From contig CAJIYT010000009.1 of NCBI GenBank assembly GCA_905181715.1, forward strand, positions 1 through 64,000: DNA of 64,000 bases, in the 5' to 3' direction. Below the pieces are notes generated by a model. The model had not been told where the DNA came from and did no database searches. It saw only the letters and a program-made list of their open reading frames with translations. The DNA is from an uncultured Candidatus Poseidoniales archaeon (GTDB lineage: Archaea > Thermoplasmatota > Poseidoniia > Poseidoniales > Poseidoniaceae). Below are positions 18,806 to 28,419 of the stretch, piece after piece. Position numbers and translations under genes: made by a program. The first letter of the stretch is position 1, and each line of letters opens with the position of its first letter.

Positions 18806-21800
18806 ATGTTAGATCTAAGAATCTCACGAAGCCTAAGCCTAGTTGCATTGCTGTTATTGACCTCAGTTCTAGGTATGATACAGATACCCAATGCAAGTGC
18901 AGTCACGACCTCTGGTGAAATCACAACATCAGAGACCTGGACCGGTACTGTTAATCTTAATGGTAATCTTACGGTTGCAGAAGGTGCAAAACTGATAATT
19001 AACGCTGGAACGACTGTTAATATTCCTGCCGGTGATAGAATAATAGTCGAGGGTTCAATCTGTGCTGGCGATTCCTCATGTGGTGCATCGCCTGCTAGTA
19101 CTGGCAATCCAATCCGTCTACGTTGGGCTACAGGGCCTGATGAAGGAACTGGGAATTGTTATGTCAACCCAATAAATAATCCTGATCCTTCTTGCGGTTC
19201 GGGTGTGTATCTCGATTATACAGTTGACCAAGCATTGACAAAGTTGAATTACGTTTTCTTTGAGAAGGCCTATGGTATTCCAGTCCAAGTTTCGCAAGGA
19301 ACCTATCTTTATGCTGCATTGGTATTCAATGATGCTAGCATCGATGCACGTGGATTGTCTTTTGAGGATATTAATACCACTAATGTTTTGGTTTTGAATT
19401 CAGCAGCGCCTACCATAAGCGATAGTACTTTCACCCTTGGCGTAGATGGTCAGCAACGTCATGGTTCAGCTATTCAGGCCATCGGTGCAGGTAAGGGTAT
19501 TCTTGGTAGTTTGACCATCAGAAATAGCGCATTTTCAGCACCTGCTGGTTCACCAAATGCTGATGCTGACTGTCAGAACGGACTATCAGCGATTTTTATT
19601 GAAAACTCCGACATAGAGATCGACACAATTACGGTTTCGGATAATTCACACGGGGTATTTTTCAAAGCTAGTTCTGGACAATTGATTAACAGTAATTTCG
19701 ATGTTACTTGCACTGCAATCGATACTAACTCATACAAGACTACTACAGATGCATCATTTGTCATGTCTCTTAATAACAACAGCATTACCACTGAAGAAGG
19801 TGCAGGAATTACTGCTTATGATGGTGCAATAATCGTTGCAAATGATAACACAATTTCAGGTGCAAGTGAATCCTCAGGCTTTGGCATCAGGGATTCTTTC
19901 GTGACTATCAATCGTAACGAAATCGGTCCGATTGGCGGTTGGAATGGGTTATGGATTTATGGTGAATCAGATGTGATAGCACAAAATAATACATTTACAG
20001 ACATTGCAAAGGAAGCGGTCTTAATTGGAGAGTATCACTACAAAGACGGGGGCCCAGGATACAATCAAGAGCCAACAAAGTCACGTATTCACTTTGCTGA
20101 TAATGACGTTAGCGGTATCAATGGCACCTGTACTTCATCCGGTATGTATGGCGGAGATTTCCAATGTCCCGCATTACACGTATTCATGGCCAGTGCCTCC
20201 ATTATCAACAATAATATCACTAGTAATTCTGGCGACGGAATAAGGGTTCTTGGAGGAATTGTCAATGTTCAAGATAATTATATTGAAGCAGGTGAATTTG
20301 CGGCTAGAATCTCTCAATTCGACGATAAATATGGCTCTAAGTATGGTAGCATTGGGTTTTTCAGTGGTAACGATTGGAGTTCAAATGTCGAACAGATATA
20401 CAATGTCACTGAATCCAAAGTCGTTGTTCAATCTGAAACATTTGATACGTTAGATTCGAATCCAGAACATACGGTTTGGCTCAAATGGGCTAGTCAGACC
20501 TGTGAAGAAAATGTCAATGCTTGCCTTAAAGTCCCACCTTCGAAGGAGTGGCCTCCTCGAGATATGCCAATTGCCATGGCAATGAAAGATAACGCTACGA
20601 CTTTTACCTTCGCAGACCTCAACAATTTCGAGATTGGTGATGTTTACATGCGTAATCAAGGTAGTGAATGGGGAGTTCAAATCGAAGAAGGCGAATTAGT
20701 TCGTTATCAAGTCAAAGCAAAGAACAGCCAAGTCGCTGGGGCGACAGTGCGAATTATGGATTCTTTTGGTAAGGAATTATATGATCTTAAAACCGACCAA
20801 TTTGGCTTCACTCAATGGGTTACTCTCGCCTCAAACTTCCATATCGATCACAATTGGAACCGTGTTTGGAACGAACCTGATTTATCAGCAAATTGGATCG
20901 CAGAGGATTCTTGTACGGATGCAATCGATAACGATGGCGATGGGGTCTCCGACGAACTCGACCCAGATTGTGCAGAAGGTAGTGGCACTCGTGAACTTTC
21001 GGTTTACCGAGTTGATGTAGATAAATTTGACAAGGGTCGCTCAAGCCAAATCTTTACTTTGTCTGGTTCTATTGATCAGGTGATAAACCTCGAAAACATG
21101 GCGCCTTCAGTAAGAGTTGATCAACTCGAAGACAAGTCCTTTGCACGTATAATCTCACTAACAGGTAGTGCATGGGATGGTTTGCAATTCAATACCGATG
21201 GTACATATTTCAATGATGCGAATGCTACCGAGGCAATGTTTGGCACTATTAATCGCGTAGAGATTCAGCCACATGGTAGTACTACATGGTACCTAGCTAA
21301 GGATGAATCAGGTGCTAATGGCCAGGTTAACAAGTCGAATTACCCCTTCAAACAATGGTCGTATGAACGAGATATGTCAGACCATTTCGAAGAGGATGTG
21401 ACCTTTAGAATAAAATCATATGATGGCCTAGATGAATCACAAATAACCACTAGAGTCTATCGTTTGAATATTAATCCTCCAACGACAATTGTAGATTCTC
21501 CTCAAAATGGTACAACGCACTCAGATGGTGAGGTGCGCTTTAGTGGCACATCTAGCGATGCATATCGCGGTGGAATCGATCTTGAAAAGGTATACTTCAA
21601 AATCGAAGGACCCAATGAATATAGTACTCTTACTTCGATTGAAGCTAGCACCTCTTGGGCTTATGACTGGAGTTATGGTGGTACCAATTTATACTCTGGA
21701 GAATATACCTTTACCATTTGGACATCAGATTCAAGTTATTGCCGTGGAGAAATCGGTGAGTGCGATGCACAAGTAGTCAAAGTGTTTGTTGATAATAATA

Positions 21801-23146
21801 ATCGCTTACCAATTGTTCAAGTCGATTCGCCAAAGCCGCTTCAAATAATCCATAACTCTGAAACTATATCGATTTCGGGTGTCGCAAGAGATAACGATGG
21901 CACTGTGAGTAGAGTTGAATTTGAGATGACTGATATCACAACAGGTCTTGCGATCAATAATGGTCCTGATCCAGTGACCTCATTCCTTCCTAATGGTTAT
22001 TGGGAGACTAGTTGGAATACCAGTCAAAGTAGTGAATTAACTCATAATCAATACTATGACTTGAAGGTAAAATCCTACGACACCATCGACTATTCAGTGA
22101 CTGAAACGGTTCGCTTACACTATATTCGTGTTGGTAATACGGCTAATTTAGACCCATTGTTCAACTCGGAAGGTTGGTCTAATACCAAGACCATATTTTG
22201 TGATGAGAACTCAAAGTCTCCCGACAAGTGTGGCGGTGGCGCTTCCATCAATTTACTAGATTTCTTTACTGATCCTGATGGAATCGGTGTCAATGAGAGT
22301 CACTTCATTACATACGAGGTTTATGATGACCCTTCTTCAAGTGATGATGATACGTATAATGATTTTATAACCATCAATAAGGATGGTGTGGCTACATATG
22401 ACCCGATGGATTACATGCATGAAACAACATCTTTTATGTCCGAATGGTCAATACTAAACGTTATATTTGAAGTTCGAGATCTCGATGATGTACCTGCATA
22501 TTCCTTTACGGTTAATTTCATAATCAAGCCGATTGAATTCACCTCAGTTAGGCAGGATGAGGGGCAGATTATCACTGGTAACAATGCGGTCTATACCGGT
22601 AGTGGATTGCCCAACAGCAAAGTGGTTGCTAGATTACTGAGTGACGGGTCAGACGAAGGGGACTTCGTCAATGAGACCATCGTTGGACCTGATGGTAATT
22701 GGCGAATGGAAATATCTTACGCCCAAATAGGTACAGACGGCGATGTCAGATTGGTATTCACTCAAGATGGACAAACAGCAGTTGGTACTTATGGAGTCAG
22801 TGCTGGTATTGCTGAGCCTGAAGGTTTGGCAACTTGGATGTGGGTTGTGATGACTTTGGTTGCTTTAGTACTTCTTATAGGAGCAGGGGCGTTCTTCTTT
22901 GTCGAGTTCGATGACGAATTTGTAACGGATGAAGACGGTGTAGAGTCTGAAAAGGAACACGATCCATATGCATGGGCTAAAACCGATTCTTCAGAACCAC
23001 AGCAAGCTGTAGTAGCGCCGGCCCAACAACAAGCGGTTGCACAACAAGCAGTTGCACCACAACCGGTTCAGCAATCACAACATCCTGGCTGGATTTGGGA
23101 TGCGGCTGCCAACCAATGGGTTCCTGACCCAAATTACCAACCATGA
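18806..23146 (+). CDS. large surface protein: beta-helix, Ca-binding loop, Ig-like domains, TM anchor, cytosolic tail
   Basis: A 1446-residue type I membrane protein counted from the ATG at 18806; a TTG at 18797 is also in frame. Signal peptide about 1-32 (LSLVALLLLTSVLG). Residues 40-560 look like a parallel beta-helix with repeated N-x-I/V turns. DNDGDGVSDELDPDC near residue 708 is a calcium-binding loop of the TSP3/MopE kind. Ig-like modules follow at about 880-1110 (DSPQNGTTHSDGEVRFSG). A transmembrane helix lies at about 1342-1366, then an 80-residue cytosolic tail rich in Gln, Ala and Val ending in HPGWIWDAAANQWVPDP. Probably an adhesin or glycan-binding protein; no enzyme motif is seen. 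Confidence 0.82.
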   Translation: MLDLRISRSLSLVALLLLTSVLGMIQIPNASAVTTSGEITTSETWTGTVNLNGNLTVAEGAKLIINAGTTVNIPAGDRIIVEGSICAGDSSCGASPASTGNPIRLRWATGPDEGTGNCYVNPINNPDPSCGSGVYLDYTVDQALTKLNYVFFEKAYGIPVQVSQGTYLYAALVFNDASIDARGLSFEDINTTNVLVLNSAAPTISDSTFTLGVDGQQRHGSAIQAIGAGKGILGSLTIRNSAFSAPAGSPNADADCQNGLSAIFIENSDIEIDTITVSDNSHGVFFKASSGQLINSNFDVTCTAIDTNSYKTTTDASFVMSLNNNSITTEEGAGITAYDGAIIVANDNTISGASESSGFGIRDSFVTINRNEIGPIGGWNGLWIYGESDVIAQNNTFTDIAKEAVLIGEYHYKDGGPGYNQEPTKSRIHFADNDVSGINGTCTSSGMYGGDFQCPALHVFMASASIINNNITSNSGDGIRVLGGIVNVQDNYIEAGEFAARISQFDDKYGSKYGSIGFFSGNDWSSNVEQIYNVTESKVVVQSETFDTLDSNPEHTVWLKWASQTCEENVNACLKVPPSKEWPPRDMPIAMAMKDNATTFTFADLNNFEIGDVYMRNQGSEWGVQIEEGELVRYQVKAKNSQVAGATVRIMDSFGKELYDLKTDQFGFTQWVTLASNFHIDHNWNRVWNEPDLSANWIAEDSCTDAIDNDGDGVSDELDPDCAEGSGTRELSVYRVDVDKFDKGRSSQIFTLSGSIDQVINLENMAPSVRVDQLEDKSFARIISLTGSAWDGLQFNTDGTYFNDANATEAMFGTINRVEIQPHGSTTWYLAKDESGANGQVNKSNYPFKQWSYERDMSDHFEEDVTFRIKSYDGLDESQITTRVYRLNINPPTTIVDSPQNGTTHSDGEVRFSGTSSDAYRGGIDLEKVYFKIEGPNEYSTLTSIEASTSWAYDWSYGGTNLYSGEYTFTIWTSDSSYCRGEIGECDAQVVKVFVDNNNRLPIVQVDSPKPLQIIHNSETISISGVARDNDGTVSRVEFEMTDITTGLAINNGPDPVTSFLPNGYWETSWNTSQSSELTHNQYYDLKVKSYDTIDYSVTETVRLHYIRVGNTANLDPLFNSEGWSNTKTIFCDENSKSPDKCGGGASINLLDFFTDPDGIGVNESHFITYEVYDDPSSSDDDTYNDFITINKDGVATYDPMDYMHETTSFMSEWSILNVIFEVRDLDDVPAYSFTVNFIIKPIEFTSVRQDEGQIITGNNAVYTGSGLPNSKVVARLLSDGSDEGDFVNETIVGPDGNWRMEISYAQIGTDGDVRLVFTQDGQTAVGTYGVSAGIAEPEGLATWMWVVMTLVALVLLIGAGAFFFVEFDDEFVTDEDGVESEKEHDPYAWAKTDSSEPQQAVVAPAQQQAVAQQAVAPQPVQQSQHPGWIWDAAANQWVPDPNYQP

Positions 23147-23273
23147 TGATGACCATAGTTAGTTTGTAATATTACTTGAAATACTCACAAGTACCGTTTC
23201 AGAAGAATTATGCATTTGTAATGATGAGCATTGATACATAACACTCTAAGAGGAAAAGGTCGGAGAGGATTTC

Positions 23274-25799
23274 ATGTCGAACTCACCTAGGCCTGGGGTA
23301 CAGGAAAGAATCCTCCTGCATCTTTCAGACTATTCTGATTTCATTAACTCTGTAGAGGTACCTTTTGCCTTATCGCAGATGGGAATCGCTAATGCGGTAG
23401 CAATTGCTAGATCGAATGTTCCTCGCGCTATATCGGGGCTCAAAGATCAAGGTCTTCTTATCGAGCGGCAGGCGCATGTCAACGGTGTTACTCGAAAGCG
23501 GAAGGCGTATTTTCTAACTGAATCTGGCATGGCGCTTTGTGTTGAGACTTGGAAACGTCTTAGAGATTTCCAATTCCGCTGTATTTTGGCAGATGGTGAT
23601 ACAATTACTACCACTCTTGGTGAAGTGGGAGAAACTCTACCTTTCAAGATGCGTCCTGTAGATGTAATTCGCTATATGGATGATAATGGTGTGATGGATG
23701 TCCGAGCACTTTCAGCCGAATTGGTTGAGAGAGATCTTTCAAAGCATGTCGAAAAGCAATTGGTTACCAGCCTCGGTGATCTTCCTCGATTACGCCATTT
23801 TTATGGGCGGAAGTCCGAAATGGAGAACATGATCAATCTACTAGAGGCGCGTTCAACTACAATATTGGTTCCGGGAATTGCAGGAATCGGTAAGACGACA
23901 ATTGCGGCAAAATTGATTGAGGGTTTCATGCATCGGCGTAATCTAATCTATCACCGTTGTCAGGATTGGGAAAGTTCAAGGGCATTTTTCGAAAATATCG
24001 CTGATTGGTTATCGAATATTGGCGATACGATGTTTGCCGATTTCATAGCAGCAACCCCTGCCCCCAACCCAGCAGATGCGGCAAGTATCCTACTTGGAGC
24101 TCTTGAGAGCGTACCTTCTCTTATCGTAATTGATGATTTTCACAAGGTTAGTGATAAGATACTGCATCAAACCATACAGGCGCTTTCATTAGCACTTCTT
24201 GAAAGTGAGGGAGATATTGGTTTAGTGATATTTTCGCGATCTTACCGGCCAGTTGTCGCATTAAAGAATGCTGAGGGTAAAATCGCAAGTTTGGTCTTAC
24301 CTCTTGAAGGGTTAGACCAAAACTCTGCGCGCAGTATATTGTCGACGATATCTAATCTTGATGAGGAAAAACTACTCTACATTCACTCATTATCACGTGG
24401 TCACCCATTGGTTCTGGAACTAATTAACCGTGGTGCTTCTGCCGGTGCTTTCCACGAGACTTTGGAGAATTATGTTAATATCGAGATATTCTCTAAACTA
24501 TCTGCAGAGCAAAAGCGTCTTTTGGGTGCACTCTCGATTTTTAGAGAGCCAATTCCACTTGCTGCATTAGCAGAGCAAAATCTCAATATCGATGAACTGG
24601 ATGATTTGGTAGAGGCAGGACTTGCTCGCCATGCTGATTCAGAATCCTATGACGTACACGATTTGATTAGGGAGTTCTTGTTACAAAGTCTCGATAATCA
24701 GGCAAAGATAGATCTGCATGCTAAAGCAGTAAGTTGGTATGAGAATCAAAACCATGGGCCTGATACCATCATCGAATTGATTCATCATCTGATTTCCAGT
24801 CATAGGTATGAAGGCGCTGCTGAACGCATCGTAGAATCTGGTAGGTCATTAATTAGTCAAGGACATCTAGAACTACTCGATTTATTGGAGAAGATCTCTA
24901 TCGAGGGCCTCTCGGATAGCATCTCATGTAGAATTCTCCAATTGCACGGTGAGTTATTGTTTATTCTCGGCAGGTTTGATGAAGCAGAAGTTATTTTCGG
25001 ACAAGCCAAAGAAGGCGCTAAAAGATCTTCAAGCACTTCAGTCATCGCTGATATTCTGTCAAACCTTGCTGATATCGTCCTCAAGCGAGGTGATGCCGAT
25101 GAAGCATTGCGAATGCACAGAGATGCGTTATCCTTGCACATGGAAACAAATAATGTCAAAGGAGCAGCTCGAACTTACAACAACATGGGCTATTTATTTC
25201 GCCGTCAAGGTGAGAATGCTAAGGCCTTGGAAGCATATGGTGAGGTTGAAGGTATATTGGCCACTGAAGATAACCCGCAGATGGTTTCGTCACGGATTAA
25301 TCTAGCCAGAGCTTTGCTGGATTTGGGTGAAGTTAACCGTGCGCGAACACATGCACTAACTGCTTATGATGAATCCAAAGGAATCGAAGATGAATTACTT
25401 CATGCACGCGCCAGAGCAGTTCTTGGTCGTTATTACGCTAAGAGTGGCGATTCCGACTTGGCTTTGCATCATTATTCCGATGCACTTGAGACAATGGGCG
25501 AAGCTGGCGATCAATTAGCAATGGTTGAAGTGACGATACTTCTAGGTGAAGTACTCCAAGATAGTGGTAATTTAGACGATGCATTAGAACGCTATCGTGA
25601 GGCTTTGGTAATCGCTGAAGCTAATGATTTACGGATGCAGATCGGTGAATTATTAGCAAGGTTGGGTGGAGCTGCACCAGATAGACAAAGAAGAATGGAG
25701 TATCTGCAACGGTCCCTATCTGTCTTTAGAGAACTCGGAGCCCAAGCACGTATGCGTGAAGTGCAAATGATGGTTCATGCTGCGGTAATGGGTCGTTGA
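23274..25799 (+). CDS. STAND-type ATPase regulator: winged helix, NTPase, TPR repeats
   Basis: An 841-residue cytosolic protein. Residues 1-85 form a winged-helix DNA-binding domain of the MarR-like archaeal sort (ARSNVPRAISGLKDQGLL). The NTPase has Walker A GIAGIGKTT near 202-210, Walker B LIVIDDFHK near 282-290, and a sensor-like arginine in VIFSRSYRP. Residues 510-835 are helical repeats with TPR consensus (ALRMHRDALSLHMETNN, ARTYNNMGYLFRRQGENAKAL). The architecture is that of MalT/NB-ARC STAND regulators, which bind a ligand through the repeats, oligomerise with ATP and act on DNA. SD GGAGAGG precedes the ATG. Its stop abuts the stop of the convergent pilin-like operon; regulation of that operon is speculation. 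Confidence 0.88.
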   Translation: MSNSPRPGVQERILLHLSDYSDFINSVEVPFALSQMGIANAVAIARSNVPRAISGLKDQGLLIERQAHVNGVTRKRKAYFLTESGMALCVETWKRLRDFQFRCILADGDTITTTLGEVGETLPFKMRPVDVIRYMDDNGVMDVRALSAELVERDLSKHVEKQLVTSLGDLPRLRHFYGRKSEMENMINLLEARSTTILVPGIAGIGKTTIAAKLIEGFMHRRNLIYHRCQDWESSRAFFENIADWLSNIGDTMFADFIAATPAPNPADAASILLGALESVPSLIVIDDFHKVSDKILHQTIQALSLALLESEGDIGLVIFSRSYRPVVALKNAEGKIASLVLPLEGLDQNSARSILSTISNLDEEKLLYIHSLSRGHPLVLELINRGASAGAFHETLENYVNIEIFSKLSAEQKRLLGALSIFREPIPLAALAEQNLNIDELDDLVEAGLARHADSESYDVHDLIREFLLQSLDNQAKIDLHAKAVSWYENQNHGPDTIIELIHHLISSHRYEGAAERIVESGRSLISQGHLELLDLLEKISIEGLSDSISCRILQLHGELLFILGRFDEAEVIFGQAKEGAKRSSSTSVIADILSNLADIVLKRGDADEALRMHRDALSLHMETNNVKGAARTYNNMGYLFRRQGENAKALEAYGEVEGILATEDNPQMVSSRINLARALLDLGEVNRARTHALTAYDESKGIEDELLHARARAVLGRYYAKSGDSDLALHHYSDALETMGEAGDQLAMVEVTILLGEVLQDSGNLDDALERYREALVIAEANDLRMQIGELLARLGGAAPDRQRRMEYLQRSLSVFRELGAQARMREVQMMVHAAVMGR

Positions 25800-26270
25800 T
25801 TAGAACGAAGGGCGCATCGTATCTATTCTGGTTTCACCCTGTTCATAAATAACCCATATGTGGCTTATTCCTGCTATTGTTATTTCTCCACTATGATTTC
25901 CTAAGCCTGTGCCAGAGAGTGAATGGGATCTGTCCAATGATTTTTCATAATGTAGTAGGTCAAGTGATTCATCCGTCAATACCAATGTGAAAAGCGTTTC
26001 ATCTGCTTCAGTATAGCGCCATTCTACAGCTTCTGCATATTTTATTCCGTCACCGTCTCGACTAGCGAGATCTGCACGCTCAATCGCCGCAGAGATATCG
26101 GCAAGGTTTGCATCTATTGCAGCCAGGTTCCATCTCTCGCGGGTTGAAGTTTCAATCTCAAAAGACCAAACAGCAAACATAGATAGGAGTAATACTCCAA
26201 GTAAAAATGTGAATACATAACCCAATTCTGTGGAGGCAGCGCCTTCGTCAGTACGTATTCTACTGCGCAT
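25800..26270 (-). CDS. small type IV pilin-like protein
   Basis: A 156-residue protein from the ATG at 26268-26270, just after the stop of the preceding gene. Residues 1-10 are charged (MRSRIRTDEG), followed by AASTELGYVFTFLLGVLLLSMF, here split as a polar lead and a hydrophobic helix, then a soluble domain. This is the layout of a class III (prepilin) signal, cleaved near RTDEGAAS by an archaeal prepilin peptidase. The soluble part has no recognised fold. It is the last gene of a three-gene operon of pilin-like proteins and may be a minor pilin. No prepilin peptidase, PilB ATPase or PilC is in the window. Confidence 0.68.
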   Translation of the reverse strand: MRSRIRTDEGAASTELGYVFTFLLGVLLLSMFAVWSFEIETSTRERWNLAAIDANLADISAAIERADLASRDGDGIKYAEAVEWRYTEADETLFTLVLTDESLDLLHYEKSLDRSHSLSGTGLGNHSGEITIAGISHIWVIYEQGETRIDTMRPSF

Positions 26271-26271
26271 T

Positions 26272-28419
26272 TCAGCCCTCCCTGATGAGTGCATTCATGT
26301 CTGCGATCTGTAAAGTGAATTGTATGGTTTGTCCACCGGTGTGCCAAACTGCTTCCGATGCGGCGTGCGATGGTATAGGTACCCAGCCGATGTAATCGTC
26401 AAGAAGGCCGAGTTGTCCGGGGAAGGTAGTCCAGTCTTCGCTACCATCGAGTGCTTGTGAACTCAAAGATGCGATTTGTCCACCATAGGGTCCATACCAA
26501 CCGCGCCGAACCTCAAAAGCCTCCCGTGATGCCAGAGAGCTTCTTTTTTCTAAATCGATTTCCAATTCAAATTTTCCTTGTCCTTCCAATCCCCTCGTAT
26601 CGGGATGGAGTGCGGGAATAGTTGCAGCGAATCTAGGGCCTGGTCCGCCACGTTCAATCGGTGATCTTAGTACCAATGGCTCTAATTCCGGATGATTAGT
26701 CATTACCGCTCCCCCAGACCAAGCCACTTCGAGTCCAGCAATCGATGTCGCGAAGTTATAGGTCAAACGAGAAAGTTGGAAAGCCCAAGCACTTGCAATG
26801 ATGGCATGTTCCGATTGGGAATTGTGACCGATCAATTCTATTGTCAAACCAGCCGGATGAACTCCTTCATTCCATAATCTGATGATATCTGGAGTTGGCC
26901 TTCCTGCAACGTCCTTCCAAGGTAGATCAACCTCTATCCACCCTGATGCGGTCTGGTTTACATTTACACAGCGTCGTGTTCCTTCACTTTCAAGATGGGT
27001 AAGTCCAGATGAGCCTTTGCTCATCGTTATCCGCAAAGGGTCGCCCTCGAGTACGTTGATTTGTTCCTCGGTTCCAGTGATAGTAATACTCGAGAATGTG
27101 CTAGTTTCGGATAGGGTAGTATTGCTTGTTTGATTGTACCAAGTAGTTTCCTCTCCTTCTAGTTCCAGTAAGTAGGTTGCATTGGTTTGCAATTGGAAAG
27201 ATGACCCAGTGTGCATACCAGAATCCAAAGCACTCAATTCATTGATGCCTTCCGTACCATTCGACCATTGCATCATTATCTCAGTAGTTGCTTCAACCAC
27301 TAATCCATCGTCTTGTCCTACTGGAGGCCATACTACTGTGAGAGAGCTATTTCCAGGGACTGAAACTCCACCTTGGCGCCAAGTTACTGTAGTAGCAATC
27401 TCCTCGGGGTTGATGAACATCAATTCTCCAGTAAGCGTCGGCGGGATGAACCTTTTTGCAAGATAAGAACCATCATCTCCTTGCACATTTGCAATACCAT
27501 CATCGCCTTGGGAGATGTATAGTTGGGCATCATTACTTGTGATGATATTAACTACACCTGATTCGGTTAGTTGAAAGTTCTTACTCCAAGAAACCGCTGC
27601 ATTTGGGTGTGGTGGTAACAACGACAACTCCTCGCCAACACCGACAACTCCAGACCATTCGACTTTCAATGATTGTTCACTGAGAATATTAACGGTAGTA
27701 TTACCCTCTTGCAATGGGATTGTCCACGATCGCCCTTGCCCATTACTGCTATCCTTGTCATTTGCTGGAAGATGGGTAGCACCACCGTCTCCATTTATTC
27801 CCAATACCATCAATTCCTGAGTGGAGGAGATCAAACCTGGGTTTTCTATGATTAAAACATCATTATGACTTAGGGCGAATTCGTTACCACCGTGTTCGAC
27901 GATCACCCTCTCTAGTGTAGTAGTAAGTTGGGGTGCTGGAGTGAGCATTACTTTGTCAAAGTCCATAGCAGAAGAGTAATGGAAATACGCATACTTCCCA
28001 GTGCGCATATCACTGAAACAAACCGCTTCAATATGACTTTCAGAGTGGCGTATACGTACTTGTCTATCCAAGTCTAGAGCATCGTCAATCCTAAACGAAT
28101 GCCCCTCGAACCAAGTGGCAGAATACCACATTCCCCCGCCGAGACGATCCCATTGCAGTGTTCCATCGACGGTTGAGAGTTCAACCTGAGCTCTATCTCC
28201 AGGCATGCCTCTCTCTGAAAGTCCGGTCACCTCATTTGCCATAATCATCATTTGTGCTTGCATATCATTTTTCTCAACAGCCCCTTCCAATTCTTGGATG
28301 ACCGGGATCATCGTGATTAACATTACTCCGATTATAGAGAGGACTCCGCCGAATAATAATACTGCGGCGACTGCAGCACTAACCGCTTCTTCATTGCGTG
28401 ATAATAGCGCTGCTCTCAA
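26272..28419 (-). CDS. large pilin-like exported protein
   Basis: A 715-residue protein. The N-terminus SRNEEAVSAAVAAVLLFGG followed by VLSIIGVMLITMIP resembles archaeal type IV pilin signals (consensus near DExAVSPVIG). After the helix is a long extracellular part, including repeated beta modules (residues about 190-450) and a C-terminal domain with a short helical end. It starts with TTG at 28417-28419, which overlaps the upstream TGA in the sequence TTGA. A strong SD (GAGGTGA, 28424-28430) supports this start. It is far longer than ordinary pilins of 120-200 residues, so it may be a tip adhesin or pseudopilin scaffold. Confidence 0.72.
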   Translation of the reverse strand: MRAALLSRNEEAVSAAVAAVLLFGGVLSIIGVMLITMIPVIQELEGAVEKNDMQAQMMIMANEVTGLSERGMPGDRAQVELSTVDGTLQWDRLGGGMWYSATWFEGHSFRIDDALDLDRQVRIRHSESHIEAVCFSDMRTGKYAYFHYSSAMDFDKVMLTPAPQLTTTLERVIVEHGGNEFALSHNDVLIIENPGLISSTQELMVLGINGDGGATHLPANDKDSSNGQGRSWTIPLQEGNTTVNILSEQSLKVEWSGVVGVGEELSLLPPHPNAAVSWSKNFQLTESGVVNIITSNDAQLYISQGDDGIANVQGDDGSYLAKRFIPPTLTGELMFINPEEIATTVTWRQGGVSVPGNSSLTVVWPPVGQDDGLVVEATTEIMMQWSNGTEGINELSALDSGMHTGSSFQLQTNATYLLELEGEETTWYNQTSNTTLSETSTFSSITITGTEEQINVLEGDPLRITMSKGSSGLTHLESEGTRRCVNVNQTASGWIEVDLPWKDVAGRPTPDIIRLWNEGVHPAGLTIELIGHNSQSEHAIIASAWAFQLSRLTYNFATSIAGLEVAWSGGAVMTNHPELEPLVLRSPIERGGPGPRFAATIPALHPDTRGLEGQGKFELEIDLEKRSSLASREAFEVRRGWYGPYGGQIASLSSQALDGSEDWTTFPGQLGLLDDYIGWVPIPSHAASEAVWHTGGQTIQFTLQIADMNALIREG

